From: Miscanthus floridulus | Lineage: Eukaryota; Streptophyta; Magnoliopsida; Poales; Poaceae | Direction: 5' to 3' | Length of the DNA stretch: 64,000 nucleotides | Assembly (NCBI RefSeq): GCF_019320115.1 | Contig: NC_089598.1 | Location: 85,566,462-85,630,461 of the forward strand | Shown here: positions 43,031-55,381 of the stretch, piece by piece | How positions within the stretch are numbered: the first letter of the stretch is position 1 | How the letters are laid out: each line of letters starts with the position of its first letter | Position numbers and translations under genes: made by a program | The notes under the pieces: generated by a model | Seen by the model: only the letters and a program-made list of their open reading frames with translations | The model's database searches: none | What the model was told of the DNA's origin: nothing

Positions 43031-43850
43031 TCTTTTTTTTTGGATGAAGCTGGAGGGGTTTGCACCCCTACAGGAATTTTATTAATAGAAAGTAAATAAG
43101 CATTTACAGAAACAGGTACAGGTAAAGGAGAAGGAGCAGTCTAAGAAACAAAGAAAGTCTGAAAGAAAATGAGAGAAACTACTGAAATTATAATAGATTC
43201 TGAATCCATAAGTCAAAAGAGGCGGCTATCTTTGCTTCTTGCTCTAACTGTCAACAGGTTGAGCTCTGAAAGAACAACTTTTCTGACAGCAGTAACCGAG
43301 GCTGGAATGTTCTTGAAAATAAGATCGTTTCTAGCTGTCCAAATTGCCCAGCACAAGAGAATTACTAAAATCATGAAGAACTGACTGCTGACCTGAGATT
43401 TAACCTCAAGAATGGCTTCAGGAAACTGTGAGTCTTGGTTCAGAAAAATGTTAAAACAACTCCAGCAGCTTCTAGCAAAAGGGCAATCAAGGAAGAGATG
43501 TGTGACTGATTCCTCTACATTGAGCTGACAAAGGACACAATTGTATGAATATAGGTACATGCTTTTTCTTCTGAGGATATTTCTTGTGCTGCCTGTCCCT
43601 AAGAAGTAGCCAAAAAAAGACTCTGTGTTTTGGTTGACAAAAGCAGTTCCAGAGCCAAAGAAATCCTTCATGAATCTGTCTATAGCCAATCAAGAAAGAG
43701 TATGCCTTTGAGGCTGAGAAATCTGGGCCCCAGTTCAGCTTCCATCTACCCTCTGAGTCTGTCAAATGAATTTGCTGAATTATTGCCTGAATTGCAGAAA
43801 GTTGAAAGAAGGCCTCTGTTGACAAGGGCAGGTTGAATGCATCTGATATA
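43031..43850 (-). mobile_element. 5'-truncated LINE, 3' end with zinc-binding (zf-RVT) domain
   Basis: Minus strand. Sequence reads SEGRWKLNWGPDFSASKAYS, QPKHRVFFWLLLRDR, then CVLCQLNVEESVTHLFLDCP and LLCWAIWTARNDLIF, the zinc-binding tail found at the C-terminus of plant LINE reverse transcriptases. A frameshift separates the two halves near 43580. A 3' untranslated region follows (to 43041) with TTAATAAAATTCCTGTAGGGG and the poly(A) tail, seen as a T run at about 43032-43040. The rest of ORF2 and ORF1 are missing, as usual for 5'-truncated LINE copies. No target duplication could be matched. Confidence 0.85.
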
Positions 43851-44019
43851 TTTCATCAATGTCCATGAAATTGGCAACACACTAAGGAGCGAAAAGAAAA
43901 ATAAAGAGCTGTCCCAGTTTTTTTATTTTTCTTTGGAAAACTGAGCCAATAAAACATACAAATGTATCGCCTTTTCCTCCTAAAACATTTTGATACAAAT
44001 GACCGAATCAACTGACTAA

Positions 44020-44462
44020 GGGTGTTTTGGCAGGGCTGTGCCCACTCGGCTCCAGCTCTGGCGTCATTGTGTGGTACTGCAGCTCCCTGGGATTTGACTT
44101 GGAGAATAGGGGCGTGTTTGTTTGCCTGGATGAGGGCCAGAGTCAGGACCAGCAGCTGCAGCGGGGCGTGTTTGTTTGCCTTGAGGCGATTTGGGCCCGG
44201 CCAGCATGCTGCTTAAAGCAGCCCAGAGCCAGGCCCCGGGAAACGCCCGCCCCCTCCGTTTCTCCAGAGCCCGGCTCGTTTCGGCCACGGCGGGATCTTT
44301 TCGGCTGTTTTGCGGGCTCAGCCTCTTGTCTTGTGCGCGACGCGGGCATATCCCCCCTCCTCACCGCGGCTAGGGTTCGCCTCCCTTATAACCATGGCCA
44401 CCGCTCTCTCTTCCTCTCCTCCCCGCTCCTCACTCCCTCCTACTCTCCACTCTCCTTGGTGC
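44020..44462 (+). other. GC-rich segment resembling a gene 5' end, cut by the Sirevirus LTR
   Basis: It begins with a transposon-like GGGTGTTTTGGCAGGGCTG and holds two copies of GGGGCGTGTTTGTTTGCCT (44108, 44162). Near its end is TCCCTTATAACC followed by ATGGCC at 44395, with Ser/Pro-rich codons up to the LTR break at 44463. It might be a captured gene fragment or a MITE; no protein family is recognised. Confidence 0.4.
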
Positions 44463-45867
44463 GGTGTTTCTCACTATGAAACAGACATGGTGACCGGACT
44501 CACCCTCTTTGTGTCCGGTCAGTGTTGTGCAGAGGAGGCGCGCAGACGATCTCTGACCGGACGCTGGCGCAAGAAGTGACCGGACTCAGGCTAAACAATG
44601 TTCAGTGTCCGGTCCTGCTGATGTGGCGGCACGCAGAGAAGAGAAGGAGGAGCGGATGCACTAGAGCGTCCAGTCGCAAATATCAGTCTCTAGATGCTTA
44701 CTGGAAATGATCGGACTCCTGACTAGGGGGCGTCGGTCCTGGACTGTGGAGCGTCCGGTCTCAACTTAAGTGTGCTGATGACCGTTGATATCGGACGATC
44801 AACATTTGAAGCTGGGGATGCGTGGCGAAAATCTGAGGACCGGACGCTGGGGTCCTGCGTCCGGTCAATCTGACCGACGCGTCCGGTGGCCCCGATTTTT
44901 CAATGGACAGAGAGCTAATGGCTCTATTCGTGGGGACTCGCTATTTAAGCCCCATGGCTGGCTCAAGCTCACTCTCTTGGCCATTTGCATTGACATAGCA
45001 ACCTTGTAAGCTTAGCCAAAGCCCTCCCACTCATCTCCATCATTGATTCATCATCCTTGTGAGATTGGGAGTGAATCCAAGTGCATTGCTTGAGTGTTTG
45101 CATCTAGAGTCACTTGGTGTTCGTGTTTCGCTACGAAATTCGCTTGTTACTCTTGGTGGTTGCCGCCACCTAGACGGCTTGGAGCAGCGAGGATCGTCGA
45201 GCGGAGGTTGGTGATTGTCTCCGGCTCCGATCGTGGTGATTGAAAGGGGTTCTGACCTTTCCCCGGCGGAGAGCCAAAAGGTACTCTAGTGGATTGCTCG
45301 TAGCTTGTGTGATCCTCATCTTGTGTTGGTTGTGCGGCACCCTATTGAGGGTTTGGCGTGTGATGCCAATTAGCACGTGAACCTCCAAGTGAGTGAATCG
45401 CCATAACGAGGACTAGCTTGCCGGCAAGCAAGTGAACCTTGGTAAAAAATCTTGTGTCACCTTGTCCGAGGATTTCATTGGCTATCTTGCGATTGATTGA
45501 TTGGCTCCATCTTGTGATTGACTCATACCTCGACACGTCGGTATAATCATCGACATTCTCTCTTGTATTACATTCCTAGCGTGTAAGCTAAGCTCTTTAG
45601 TGTAATTAGTTTTTGAGAGCTAGCTTGCGGACTCTTGGTTAGTGAGGCTCTTTAGTTAGTCTTTGAGAGCTCACTAACTTAGTGTAGTGACATAGCCATT
45701 GTGTGGATAGAGACTATAGAAACTAGAATTGTGGTAGGTGGCTTGCATTTTTAGTAGGCTAGCGCAACACTCGCTTCGTCTCATATTTGTCTAACCGGTT
45801 TGCTAAGTGTTGTTGTAGAAATTTTGAATAGGCTATTCACCCCCCCTCTAGCCATTAGGACCTTTCA
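44463..45867 (+). repeat. 5' LTR of the Sirevirus, missing its first ~480 bp
   Basis: It aligns with 59303-60752 from GGTGTTTCTCACTATGAAAC to TAGGACCTTTCA. The counterpart of 58820-59302 is absent. It has CGG-rich motifs at 44490-44890 and TATTTAAGCC (promoter-like) near 44941. Confidence 0.92.
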
Positions 45868-45884
45868 AGTAGTATCAGAGCCGT
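45868..45884 (+). other. Primer-binding site (initiator Met tRNA)
   Basis: AGTAGTATCAGAGCCGTGG directly follows the LTR. TATCAGAGC is the complement of the 3' end of plant initiator methionine tRNA, the usual Copia primer site. Confidence 0.85.
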
Positions 45885-45924
45885 GGTAACCGTGATTTGT
45901 GGCTTAACAACCTTCAGTGTCAAA

Positions 45925-47925
45925 ATGTCTCAAATCTACAACACCAAGAAGCCACCCCAATTTGATGGCTCAAACTATCCCTATTAAAAGGTAAAGATAA
46001 CAACATATATCAAGTCAATCAATAGGAAGGTTTGGAAAGTGGTGGAGACCAAGATTGAGATAGAAGATCTAGAGAATCCCACTACTACCGAAGAAGTACT
46101 TCTCCAAAACAACGATATTGCTCTTAGTGCCATTCATGATGCTATTGATGAGAGAACATTTGAGCAAATCAAAAACATTGAGACGGCTTATGAGGCTTGG
46201 AAGAAGTTGGAGGAGTCATTTGAGGGCACTCAAGCGGTGAAGGGAGCCAAGGCATATATCCTCAAGGAGAAGTTTGCTAGTTTCAAGATGAAGGAGGATG
46301 AGAGTGTGCCGGAGATGTTTCATAGGCTTCAAGTGCTTGTCAATGATCTCAAAGCACTTGGAGAGAAGGTGGAGAACAATGACTTCTCCCATAAGTTCTT
46401 GATATGCCTACCCTCAAGATTTGGTACATTGGTCACTATTCTAGTGAGGTGTGATTTGGACACCATGACACCAAACCAAGTGTTAGGAGATATAATGACC
46501 GATGATACATATAGAGACGATGATGAGAAGAAAGAAAAGGAGAAGAAAGATGAGAAGAAGGATGAGAAGAAGAAGAGTGTGGCATTCAAGGCCACATCAT
46601 CCAAGGACAAGGCAAAGCAAGAATCATCAAGTGAAGATGAAGACTTGAGCTTTGATGAGATGGATGATGAGAAGATGGCTCTCTTTGTCAAGAGATTTGG
46701 TAAGTTCATGATGAAGAAGGGCTACCATGCTAAAAGAAAGAAGTCTTCATCCAAGAACAAGGAAGAGTCAAGAAGGTGCTTCAATTGCGGAAGCAAAGAT
46801 CATCTTGTTGCTCAATGCCCATACAATAGTGACAATGATGATGACAAGAAGAATAAGAAGAAGGATAAGAAGGAAAAGAAAGAGAAGAAGGACAAGATGA
46901 CCTTCAAGAAAAAGAAGGGTGGTTCATATGTGGCCACTTGGGATAGTGATGCGTCCTCAAGTGATGATGATGATAGTGACGATGATAAGACCACCAAGAA
47001 GAAGGCACTTGCAAGCATTGCTATCAATGAGAAGCCTTCTCTCTTTGACACTCCATCATGCTTCATGGCTAAGGCCACTAAGGTACAAATGTGTGATGAT
47101 GGAAGTAATGAGGAACATGATAATGAAAATGAAAATAAAAGTGATAGTGATGATGATGAACCAACTAAGGATAAACTACTTGACATGCTAGATGATGCTA
47201 AAGAACACTTTGACATTAAGAGAAGGGAATGCAAAAGCTTGCGTAAGGAACTAAAAGCCCTTAAGGAAGCCTTTGATGAGCTCAATGCATCTCAAGAGAG
47301 GCTAGAGGAAGTCCATGAGAAGCTTAGCAAGGCTCACAAGAAGCTTGAAAAAGCTCATTCCTCTTTGCTTAATGAGCAAAATAAAAAGAAGCATGTTGAG
47401 ACTTGTAATGTAGGCTTAACTTGTGACTTAATTGATGAATCATTCTATAAGCCTATCATTGTTGCTCCCACTAACCCTTCTTGTAGCACTTCCACTTCTA
47501 TCTCATCTAGTAGGGACAGTTGCACATGTGATGCCTCACTAATGGTTGAGAATGAGACCCTCAAGAAGAAGGTCAATGAGCTCACTCACATCTTGGCTAA
47601 GGCCTATGGTGGTGAGGACCACTTGCTTATGTGCTTGGGTAGCCAAAGTGCTTCTCTCTACAAAGAGGGATTGGGCTATACCCTCAAGAAAGGCAAGGCG
47701 GCCTTTTCTCCTCACAAGACTAGTTTTGTGAAGAACAATGGTCGGTTTTGCACTAGTTGCAAGCAAGTTGGTCATAAAGAGCATGAGTGCAAGAACAAGA
47801 GCAAAAATGCTAATGTATCCTCAATTAAGATTAATTCTTTCTATGTGCTTACTAAGGGTACAAATGGTGTGAAAGCTAAGTTTATTGGTTCACCATGGAT
47901 GGGCTCAGCTAAGTTTATTGGTTAA
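45925..47925 (+). pseudogene. gag: Sirevirus gag with two zinc knuckles, early stop
   Basis: The natural start is ATG 45925 (MSQIYNTKKPPQFDGSNYPY), followed after 20 codons by TAA at 45985. The frame then stays open to TAA 47923. It contains the capsid-like helix region (FEQIKNIETAYEAWKKLEES), a long Lys/Glu/Asp-rich part, a CCHC knuckle CFNCGSKDHLVAQC, a second acidic part with coiled coil, and a second knuckle CTSCKQVGHKEHEC. Long charged gags are typical of Sireviruses. The second stop lies in the second copy of a 33-bp tandem duplication (47875-47907 and 47908-47940), where a Ser codon TCA became TAA. Gag would coat and package the element RNA. Confidence 0.88.
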
Positions 47926-48029
47926 CCATGGATGGGCTCAAAGAAGAAAGCCATTAGGGTGCTAAAGAGTTTGGTCACTAACCTTCAAGGACCCAAGCAA
48001 GTTTGGACACCTAAAAAGAATTGATCTTC

Positions 48030-48979
48030 TTTTGTAGGTCAATTACAAAGCCGGAGGAAGGCATTGGGTTCTTGATAGTGGGTGCACTCAACACATGACC
48101 GATGATACAAAAATGTTCAACTCAATCAATACCAATGGCAATGATGGTTATGATAGTATCACATTCGATGGCAATGACAAAGGCAAGGTCAAAGGGCTTG
48201 GTAAGATTGCAATATCCAATTACATGAGCATATCCAATGTGTTGCTAGTAGAGAGTTTGAACTTCAATTTGCTATCTATGGCTCAATTGTGTGATCTTGG
48301 ATTTAAATGCATATTTGGGGTAGATGATGTAGAGATCATAAGTGTAGATGGCTCTAACTTGATCTTCAAAGGTTTTAGATATGATAATCTATACTTGGTT
48401 GATTTTAATACTAGTGAAGCTCAATTATCTACATGTTTGTTAACTAAGTCTAGCATGGGTTGGTTGTGGCATAGAAGGCTTGGTTATGTTGGAATGAAAC
48501 AATTGAATAGATTGGTTAAGCATGACTTGGTTAGAGGCTTGAAAGATGTTGTGTTTGAGAAAGATAAGCTTTGTAGCTTTGTCAAGCCGGAAAGCAAGTT
48601 GGAAACACCCATCCTATGAAAAGCATGATGAGTACTAGTGAAGCATTTGAGTTATTGCACATGTATTTGTTTGGGCCAACACAATACACTAGCATTGGTG
48701 GTAACAAACATGGCTTTGTGATAGTGGATGATTATACTAGATACACTTGGGTATTCTTTCTAGTGGACAAAAGTGATGTATTTGCAATATTCAAATCATT
48801 TGTCAAGGGCATTCACAATGAGTTTGAAACAACCATCAAGAAAGTTAGAAGTGACAATGGTAGTGAGTTCAAGAATACTAGAATTGATGATTTGTGTGAT
48901 GAATTTGGAATTAGACATCAATTCTCGGCCAAGTACACTCCACAATCAAATGGCCTTGTTGAGAGGAAGAATAGAACAC
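48030..48979 (+). pseudogene. pol: Sirevirus protease, GAG-pre-integrase and integrase core (first part)
   Basis: The protease motif reads WVLDSGCTQHMTDD (about 48066), with the catalytic D-S-G. GAG-pre-integrase follows (WLWHRRLGYVGMKQLNRL, about 48462). A small indel near 48580 breaks the frame in the zinc region (CSFVKPESKLE where family has a CxxC). The integrase core then reads LLHMYLFGPTQYTSIGGNKH, VDDYTRYTWVFF and VRSDNGSEFKN, with TPQSNGLVERKNRTL just before the inserted LTR. The catalytic Asp of the first motif is changed (MYLFGP; family has DLFGP), so this copy is inactive even without the insertion. Confidence 0.85.
48975..48979. repeat. Target-site duplication (aacac), left copy
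   Basis: The right copy is at 55377-55381. Both directly abut the TG...CA ends of the 6.4-kb insert, and removing the insert plus one copy restores the integrase reading. Confidence 0.9.
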
Positions 48980-51900
48980 TGAAACATCCTCAATTTTCCT
49001 CGAAGGGAAAATCCACAGAATGCATAATAATATGATAAAACCAAGAACTGATTCCATCATATTATCATATATTAGTAGATATCACAGTCATACATCATAA
49101 GATTATAAGAATACAAGATATTACATCACTGGGGAACACACATATTATAGAGTTAATCTAGCGGAAGACTATCGAGTGAAGGCTCCTCCTTCACGGGCAT
49201 CATCAGAGTTGGCGTAGTGCAGTGTAGATTCCATCTCCGAACCAAACTTGAGCGTAGGCACGAGACCTCCTAATCCTTCTAAAGTCAGCATCTCTGAGAA
49301 GCAGGAAAATCTGCACACCGCCAGATGTGTGCAGGCCATGGTCAGCACCAATGAGCTTTAGTGGAAAAGATAAAACAAGAGGATCTGGTGATCCTAACTT
49401 TTGGCTGTGGTTTGCATCCTTAGCGCATGAGAAGTAAGTAACAGTAGTAATGTAATAATAATATCCAGTTTTTAACACATTCCCAGCCACACACATCCAC
49501 ATCCATCCATATCCATCCACCAACCCATCCCAACCATAACCACACCACCATCACCACATCTCATCTCACACACTCAGGTCGACAGGCCGACTCCCTCTCG
49601 GCACTTGTCTCAATGGCCCGCAGCCCCTAAGGCTCACGACCGGAAAATACCCCAACCCTGGAGGGAGGAAAGAAGGACTCATCTCCTATCTAGTTTAAGC
49701 GAAACCCAGGAAAGGTCCATAGCCGACAAGTCGGCATATGTATCGATCGATCAATCATACACTCTGTAGAGGTTTTACATACCCACAAGATTAGCCATCT
49801 TCGGAGCCATGTATCTCCTAGGCAGAATTCCGGTCGCTTGCTAGCCTAGAACGATGCCACCCTACCTCTCAGCCCTGGAACATCCCAAGTCTAGTCTAGG
49901 ATGGCTGATACTGTGAGTCATAGATAGAGCCAGGGCCCACCGGATGTTAAGAGCCGGTCCACAAGGCCCCCTAAAGTCTCGGAAGGGTGTGGGGGGAAAA
50001 ACCACGCACCCCGTACCTCCTTGCACACGTTCACCTAGCAGTAGTGGCATCGCTCTACCAAGTAGTCCGACCGTCCCGCACCATATAGGGCGAGTGGGAT
50101 GTAAAGGATTCCCGATGAGTCTGAGTACTAGTAAGTCCTTAGGGATGACCAAGCCAGAATGTCTTCATCAAGGTTTCCATTTTACGTGCCACCACAACAC
50201 CTCTACCCCGGGCTCCACCTCTCCGAGGTTCACACCCAAGGCCACCTCCAATTACCATTTACCCACCACAGGTATTCCATATCCAAGTGCCCAGGTAGCA
50301 CCACATGGCAAGACTCGCCCCAGGCTCGTCGTTATTCCAGCTCGGTCGACACAACCCTCACTCTCCACGCACCCAAGACACACGCAGCACGCTCACACAC
50401 CACCAAGTCCGGCTCCCATAGCCAAACCATTCCTAGGGGTTCACCACCAGCATCACATCCCCGACATAATGCGAAGTGGAGTTAATAATAAGTATAGTGT
50501 TGTAATATGCAAGCAAACAGGCAAGTAAGCATATATAAGTGAGCGAATGTGCAAGGCAAGGTGACATGGTAGAGTGGGTTGCATCAGGGTGATAATGGCT
50601 CAGGTAGTAGCATGCATCAATATACTAGCAAATGATTAAATATAAAGCGCTAGCAGTTCTAGATATTATGCAATGTCTAATAGGATTCTCTAAAAGAGGG
50701 TGCTGCCATGACACCTGCGATGTAGAGGTAGTAGTGGTACAATTCTCCATCTGTTGGTGTTCAATCAGCGGGGTCGTCTCCTCCTAAGTCGACTCCAGTC
50801 CACAGTCCTTGTCGTCGTTTCCGTTCTCTTGATCCGATCGCTAGCTACTCCACGAAGCGACACGCAAAGCTAGAGAACACACAACACTCGAAAAGATGAC
50901 AAGACGCAGGAAGATCCAATAACACCAATGGCACACTAAAAGATTCATAGCTTAGCCCTCTCGGCGGTTGTCTGATTTCCTTGGGCCAAGAAACACAAGT
51001 GATGGTTTGCTTATGCACAAGCTTATGCCATGGCCAAGCCAGTACGGCTTTACGATAAACGGTTTAAGCCAGAGCTCATTCATAGCAAACATCACGGCTT
51101 GCTGTCTTTCCTTTCGGGCGTCATGGAGATGACGAGAATTGGAAGACAGGCCCAACGGAGGAAGAACGACAGGGTTCAGCTCTTATAGCCTTATCCCACA
51201 AGTCACAATTGGACACGGGAAGCAAACAAGAACGAATAACACTATCATGACTTGGCTCCAATGTACTTTGGCTCACCCGCTATGGTAGGAAGCGGTAGCG
51301 CAAAGAGGTTGGACAGCGACGGGTCCTCTCGATCCACACGACACATCAACGTCAGGAGCCGAGGAGACAGTCGTTCAACACGGCAAAAGCAGCGGGGTTA
51401 GCTAGGCATGTCCATGTTATGTTCCCAGACACATCTTCGAGGAAGATGGTTTTAGACGGTCGATCGGGTCAACACGCACGGGTCCGAGGTACGACATAGA
51501 CCATAGCTTTGCTAACAAAAGGGAATGGTCCGGTCTTTGATCCAATCGTCACGGGCAAGACGGAATCGAACAGAGCGGGCTATCAGGGCAATAAGAGCAA
51601 GAACAACCAAGTGCGTAAGCCACTCATAGGGTACCTGACCTGGGTGTACTAGCACTGAGATACCTCTTGGATTCGAAGCGGTGCGGTTGTCACCGCGAGA
51701 ATCAGAGAAACGTGATGGTCAAACGGGGCACAAGCATACAAGGGCTTGAGCACGAAGAAGCAACAAAAAGCAAAAGAGAGGCGTAGCCCCATGGTTATGG
51801 CGAGGTGAACTCGCGGCCACAAGCTATGCCAACGAGTTGGCATCCATCGTTCCATGATTGTTTACTCCTAGGTTATCTCCCACAGAACTTGGTCACGAAG

Positions 51901-54900
51901 GGCTCAAAATGTGCGGGTAATATCCGCATCGATATCGCCATCGATATTGAATCCATCACGACCACGTCCTAGGGCCGAAAGTAGGAGTTAACACTCACAG
52001 TGCAATGAAGTCAACTAAAAAGTGAGGGGTCGAGTTACACTCGGCGTCACGGCCATGGCGAGACAAATCCCACGATCGTAACGTCCGAATGAGGTACGAT
52101 CCCTCAGCCGGCTCGAAGCACGGCACACAGGCAACAACTCAAACAACCACGATAAGATCCAAACACGACCAAAAAGGCAACACGACTCGACACGACTGTG
52201 GAGTAGCACATTCCATAGCTGGGAGATGAAGGGTCCTGTAAGACAGGCATAAACAGATTGGCCGTGAGATTGGGGTCCGACAAGGTAGATATGCATATAC
52301 GGGAAGATAATAGACGGGGCTTTCCATCGTCATGGTAAGGCATCGACTAAGGTTCGATAACTCAAAGATCTAGAGGTAACGGCTCACAGTAGACGGAGTC
52401 ACAGCTTGTATCTGGCCAACAATGGCCCGCTATGGCTCGATACGGCTTTAGTTAGCCAGTCTCGTGGGGCTACGGTGGGCCGTGGTTGGCCGGTCATGGC
52501 TACAGGTGGCCAATGGTTGGCTATGAGCGTCGAGTCTTTGGCTTAGGCATATGCCATGGCCGTCAGGTGCTAGGGTCCCACGGTGGCAATCCAAAGTTAG
52601 TCTGTGAGCTGCGCGAACGTGAGTGAGTGCAAGCATTGTGATGGCTTACCATTTGGAGGGGTTAGAAATACTCAAGGATGGGTCCATGACGTAGGGCTTG
52701 ATTTTAGAAAAATTATGAAACTGGTTTCATAATTTTAGGAGCTAAGATGAATTTTTGGTGAATTTCCAAATATGGCCAAGAATTTCTGAAAATCAGAAAA
52801 AGGATAGAAAGGGGCAGGCTTCAGTTGGGCTGCTTCTCCCTGCTGGTGGCCCACGGCAGGGGCTCACGCGCGGGCCACAAGCCGGAGTAGGCTAGGTTGG
52901 CTTGCTGGCCAGCCCACCTGCGGGGAGGAAAAGGAGTAGAGGGGCCAGCACTTGGGCTCCTGGTGCTGCTGACGGCCCAAGAAGAGAGGAGGCCCAAGAC
53001 TTGAAGAAGAGGAGGCCGTCGGCTTTAGCCTACCGGTGCTCGGCGGCTTGGGGCAGCGCCGGCGCGCTGCGTAGGCGCGGGCGTGCTGTGCGCGTGGGTG
53101 TGTCCGGGGCATGCCGGCGTGACGTGCGTGTCGGCCAGCGTGAGGCGCACGGCGGCGAAGCATAGGCCAAGCCGTGCCCGAGCGCCATGGGTGCGCAGCG
53201 AGGTCGGACGATGGTGACGACGCCGTTGATAGCTCGTGGCGAGGCCAGAGCAGCGGCGATGCTAAGCTATTCCTGCACATGTACGTGACCCGGTGGTGGC
53301 GGTGAACAAGGCGTTACCTAGCGTGAACGTGCTGTGCGAGCGGTTGCTCAGGCTAGAGTCCACGTAAGGGCGTGTACGGGCGCGCTAGAACGTGCTCGTG
53401 CAGCGTGTGAGCGATGCGTTCGGAGCCGACGTTGGCTCGGGCCTTCGCGTTCCAAAGTGTGGAACGCCATGGCCGGTGAGAACGGGCGGGGCTGGTAAAG
53501 AAGCATGGCGATGCTCACCGGTGGATGTGGTCGAGGACGTAGTCGTGGACGCGCCGTTGTCGTGGTCGGTGTGGTTCGGTAGGGGCATCGACGTGCGCTT
53601 GCGGTCGCTGCGACGTGGGGCAGTAGGCCAGTGTCACGAGGCGGTGCTGCAGCGCTTCCGGTGCTCGGCTCGTCGTGGGTGGCGCTCCAGCGCGGCGGTC
53701 GCGGGCTGCGCGACGAGGAAGGGCCCCTAGACGGCGAAGGCTTGGTGACGCAGCGGTGTGCGCCAGCGTTCGCCATCCGCGTGGTCGAGGTCATGGCGAG
53801 GACGAGTGGCATCGTGTGCTGGCGTGGACGCGACGAGCGCAGCGACGGCGGACGCACGACGCGTGGGCGCGGCGCAAGGGCACGGCATCGCTGCAGGAGA
53901 GGCTAGGGTGAGGGAGGGGAAGATGTGCTTGGTGGCAGCAGCCGTAGGAAGAGATGGCGAGGCTGAGGGCGGCGTTCGCCTTTTGTAGTGCGGGGCTTAG
54001 GGCTCGGCATAGGCCTGGCATGCCATGGGCGGCAGCGATCGTAGCGAGGAAGAACGTGGCGCGCATCGGGCGACTGCTCGCGGGAAACTTCGAGAAGATA
54101 GGGTAGGTGAGTCACGGCGTGGTCGAGTAGTGCGGCTTGGCGCTCGTCGCGACGTGGGGCGAGGCGCTGCGGGGTCCAGGCGTGTTTGCGTCGCGGCCAA
54201 GTAGTTTCTATGGCTAGGGTCAGGGCGTGGCTTGCTTTCGCGAGGCGCGGCGCGGTTGGTCACGGTGCGTACCTATGACGTGGCTTGAGGCGGGGGCCCG
54301 GTGTTGTGCGTGCGGAGGCATCCAAGGGGCTAACGGCGTCGCTTGGCTCGGACAGAGAACCAAGGACGGCGCGGGACATACAGAGGAAGAAGAATGGCGG
54401 AAGCAGTGCAACAGAAGGAAACAGCATCGTTGATTTGCTTTTTCCCCAGCCGCTGACAAGCGGATCCCGCAAGGGAACAGCCACACATGCAGAGCGCAGC
54501 GACTTCGTATGCGTGGAGCGAGCGGCTGTTCTTGGCTCTCGCGGCTGACGATCGGGTCCTAGGGATGTACAGAGGCATGCAACGACGGCGGTGGCTTCAC
54601 GTGCGCGAGCGCTTGAGGACAGGTGGCTCTGCGGCGTGCTGCCCTGGGCTAGGCCAGAAGAGTGTCGTCGTGCTATTCATGTGAGAGGCAAGGAAGAGGT
54701 GCTTGGGCTGTTGCTTTCGTTTGGGCCTGGGCCAAGCTTCACGTACTAAAACAGAAATAGGAGCATGCATGATCGTGCAATTTAGGAGCATGTCATTGGG
54801 TGATACAGGATGGATACGTGCCACTTCTTGATTTAGCCTTACGTGCTTCATGTAACTACGTTACGAGGTACAGGTGCATGCACGCATGCTGTGCAGCCTG

Positions 54901-55376
54901 CTGGCCAGGGATTAAGGAGATAGGTTCTTCCTAAACTGGTTCTAGGGTTCGTGATGAGTGCACTGGTGTCTGTGACATTGATGTGACAGCTGGTATGACA
55001 TGGCGATCATTTGGAGGCACGGGCAGGTGAGCGTTCTAGGAAGGTTCCAGAAGGGAAACGTCGGAGCTTGGTCTCGTTGGTCTAGGTTTTAATAGAATGA
55101 GAGAGGATCACGGGAGAGTCGGAATAATCCCACGAGGAATCCAAGGGAGTTGCTATAGATTGTGCTTCTCCAAAATGAAACCAAGACTCAAACACGAGGC
55201 AACAAAAGAGCTCCGGCAAATCTCTACAAACAATTCTATATGCATGTAACGTTTCGTTAGCGGGTTTGACTCGTGTTTGACCTAACGTTTACATGCTTCA
55301 CACGATTACAGGAAAAATTTTAAAAAGTTCGTAATTTTGGTTTCCGGGAGAAAAAGTAAAAATCCGGGTTGTTACA
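48980..55376 (-). mobile_element. 6.4-kb single LTR-like unit inserted in the Sirevirus integrase (minus orientation)
   Basis: The minus strand starts TGTAACAACCCGGATTTTTA (55376) and ends GAGGATGTTTCA (48980). The 5-bp duplication aacac flanks it exactly. The start resembles long Tekay/Del-type LTRs (TGTAAxACCC). A TATA-like GGCTATAAGAGC lies at about 51180-51191 on the minus strand. GC-rich, gene-poor sequence (52850-54700) occupies the presumed U3. I found no second LTR, gag or pol. It therefore looks like a very long solo LTR, or a non-coding LTR derivative whose second terminus I failed to see. The many overlapping open frames here are by-products of GC content. Confidence 0.75.
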
Positions 55377-55381
55377 AACAC

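Noticed and set aside
46039..46041. Start codon of Sirevirus gag at 46039
   Set aside because: It is GTG; the family-like start is ATG at 45925, followed by a premature TAA at 45985.
52864..54851. Several overlapping open frames on both strands in GC-rich DNA
   Set aside because: All lie in the long LTR unit, lack domains and overlap each other in several frames.
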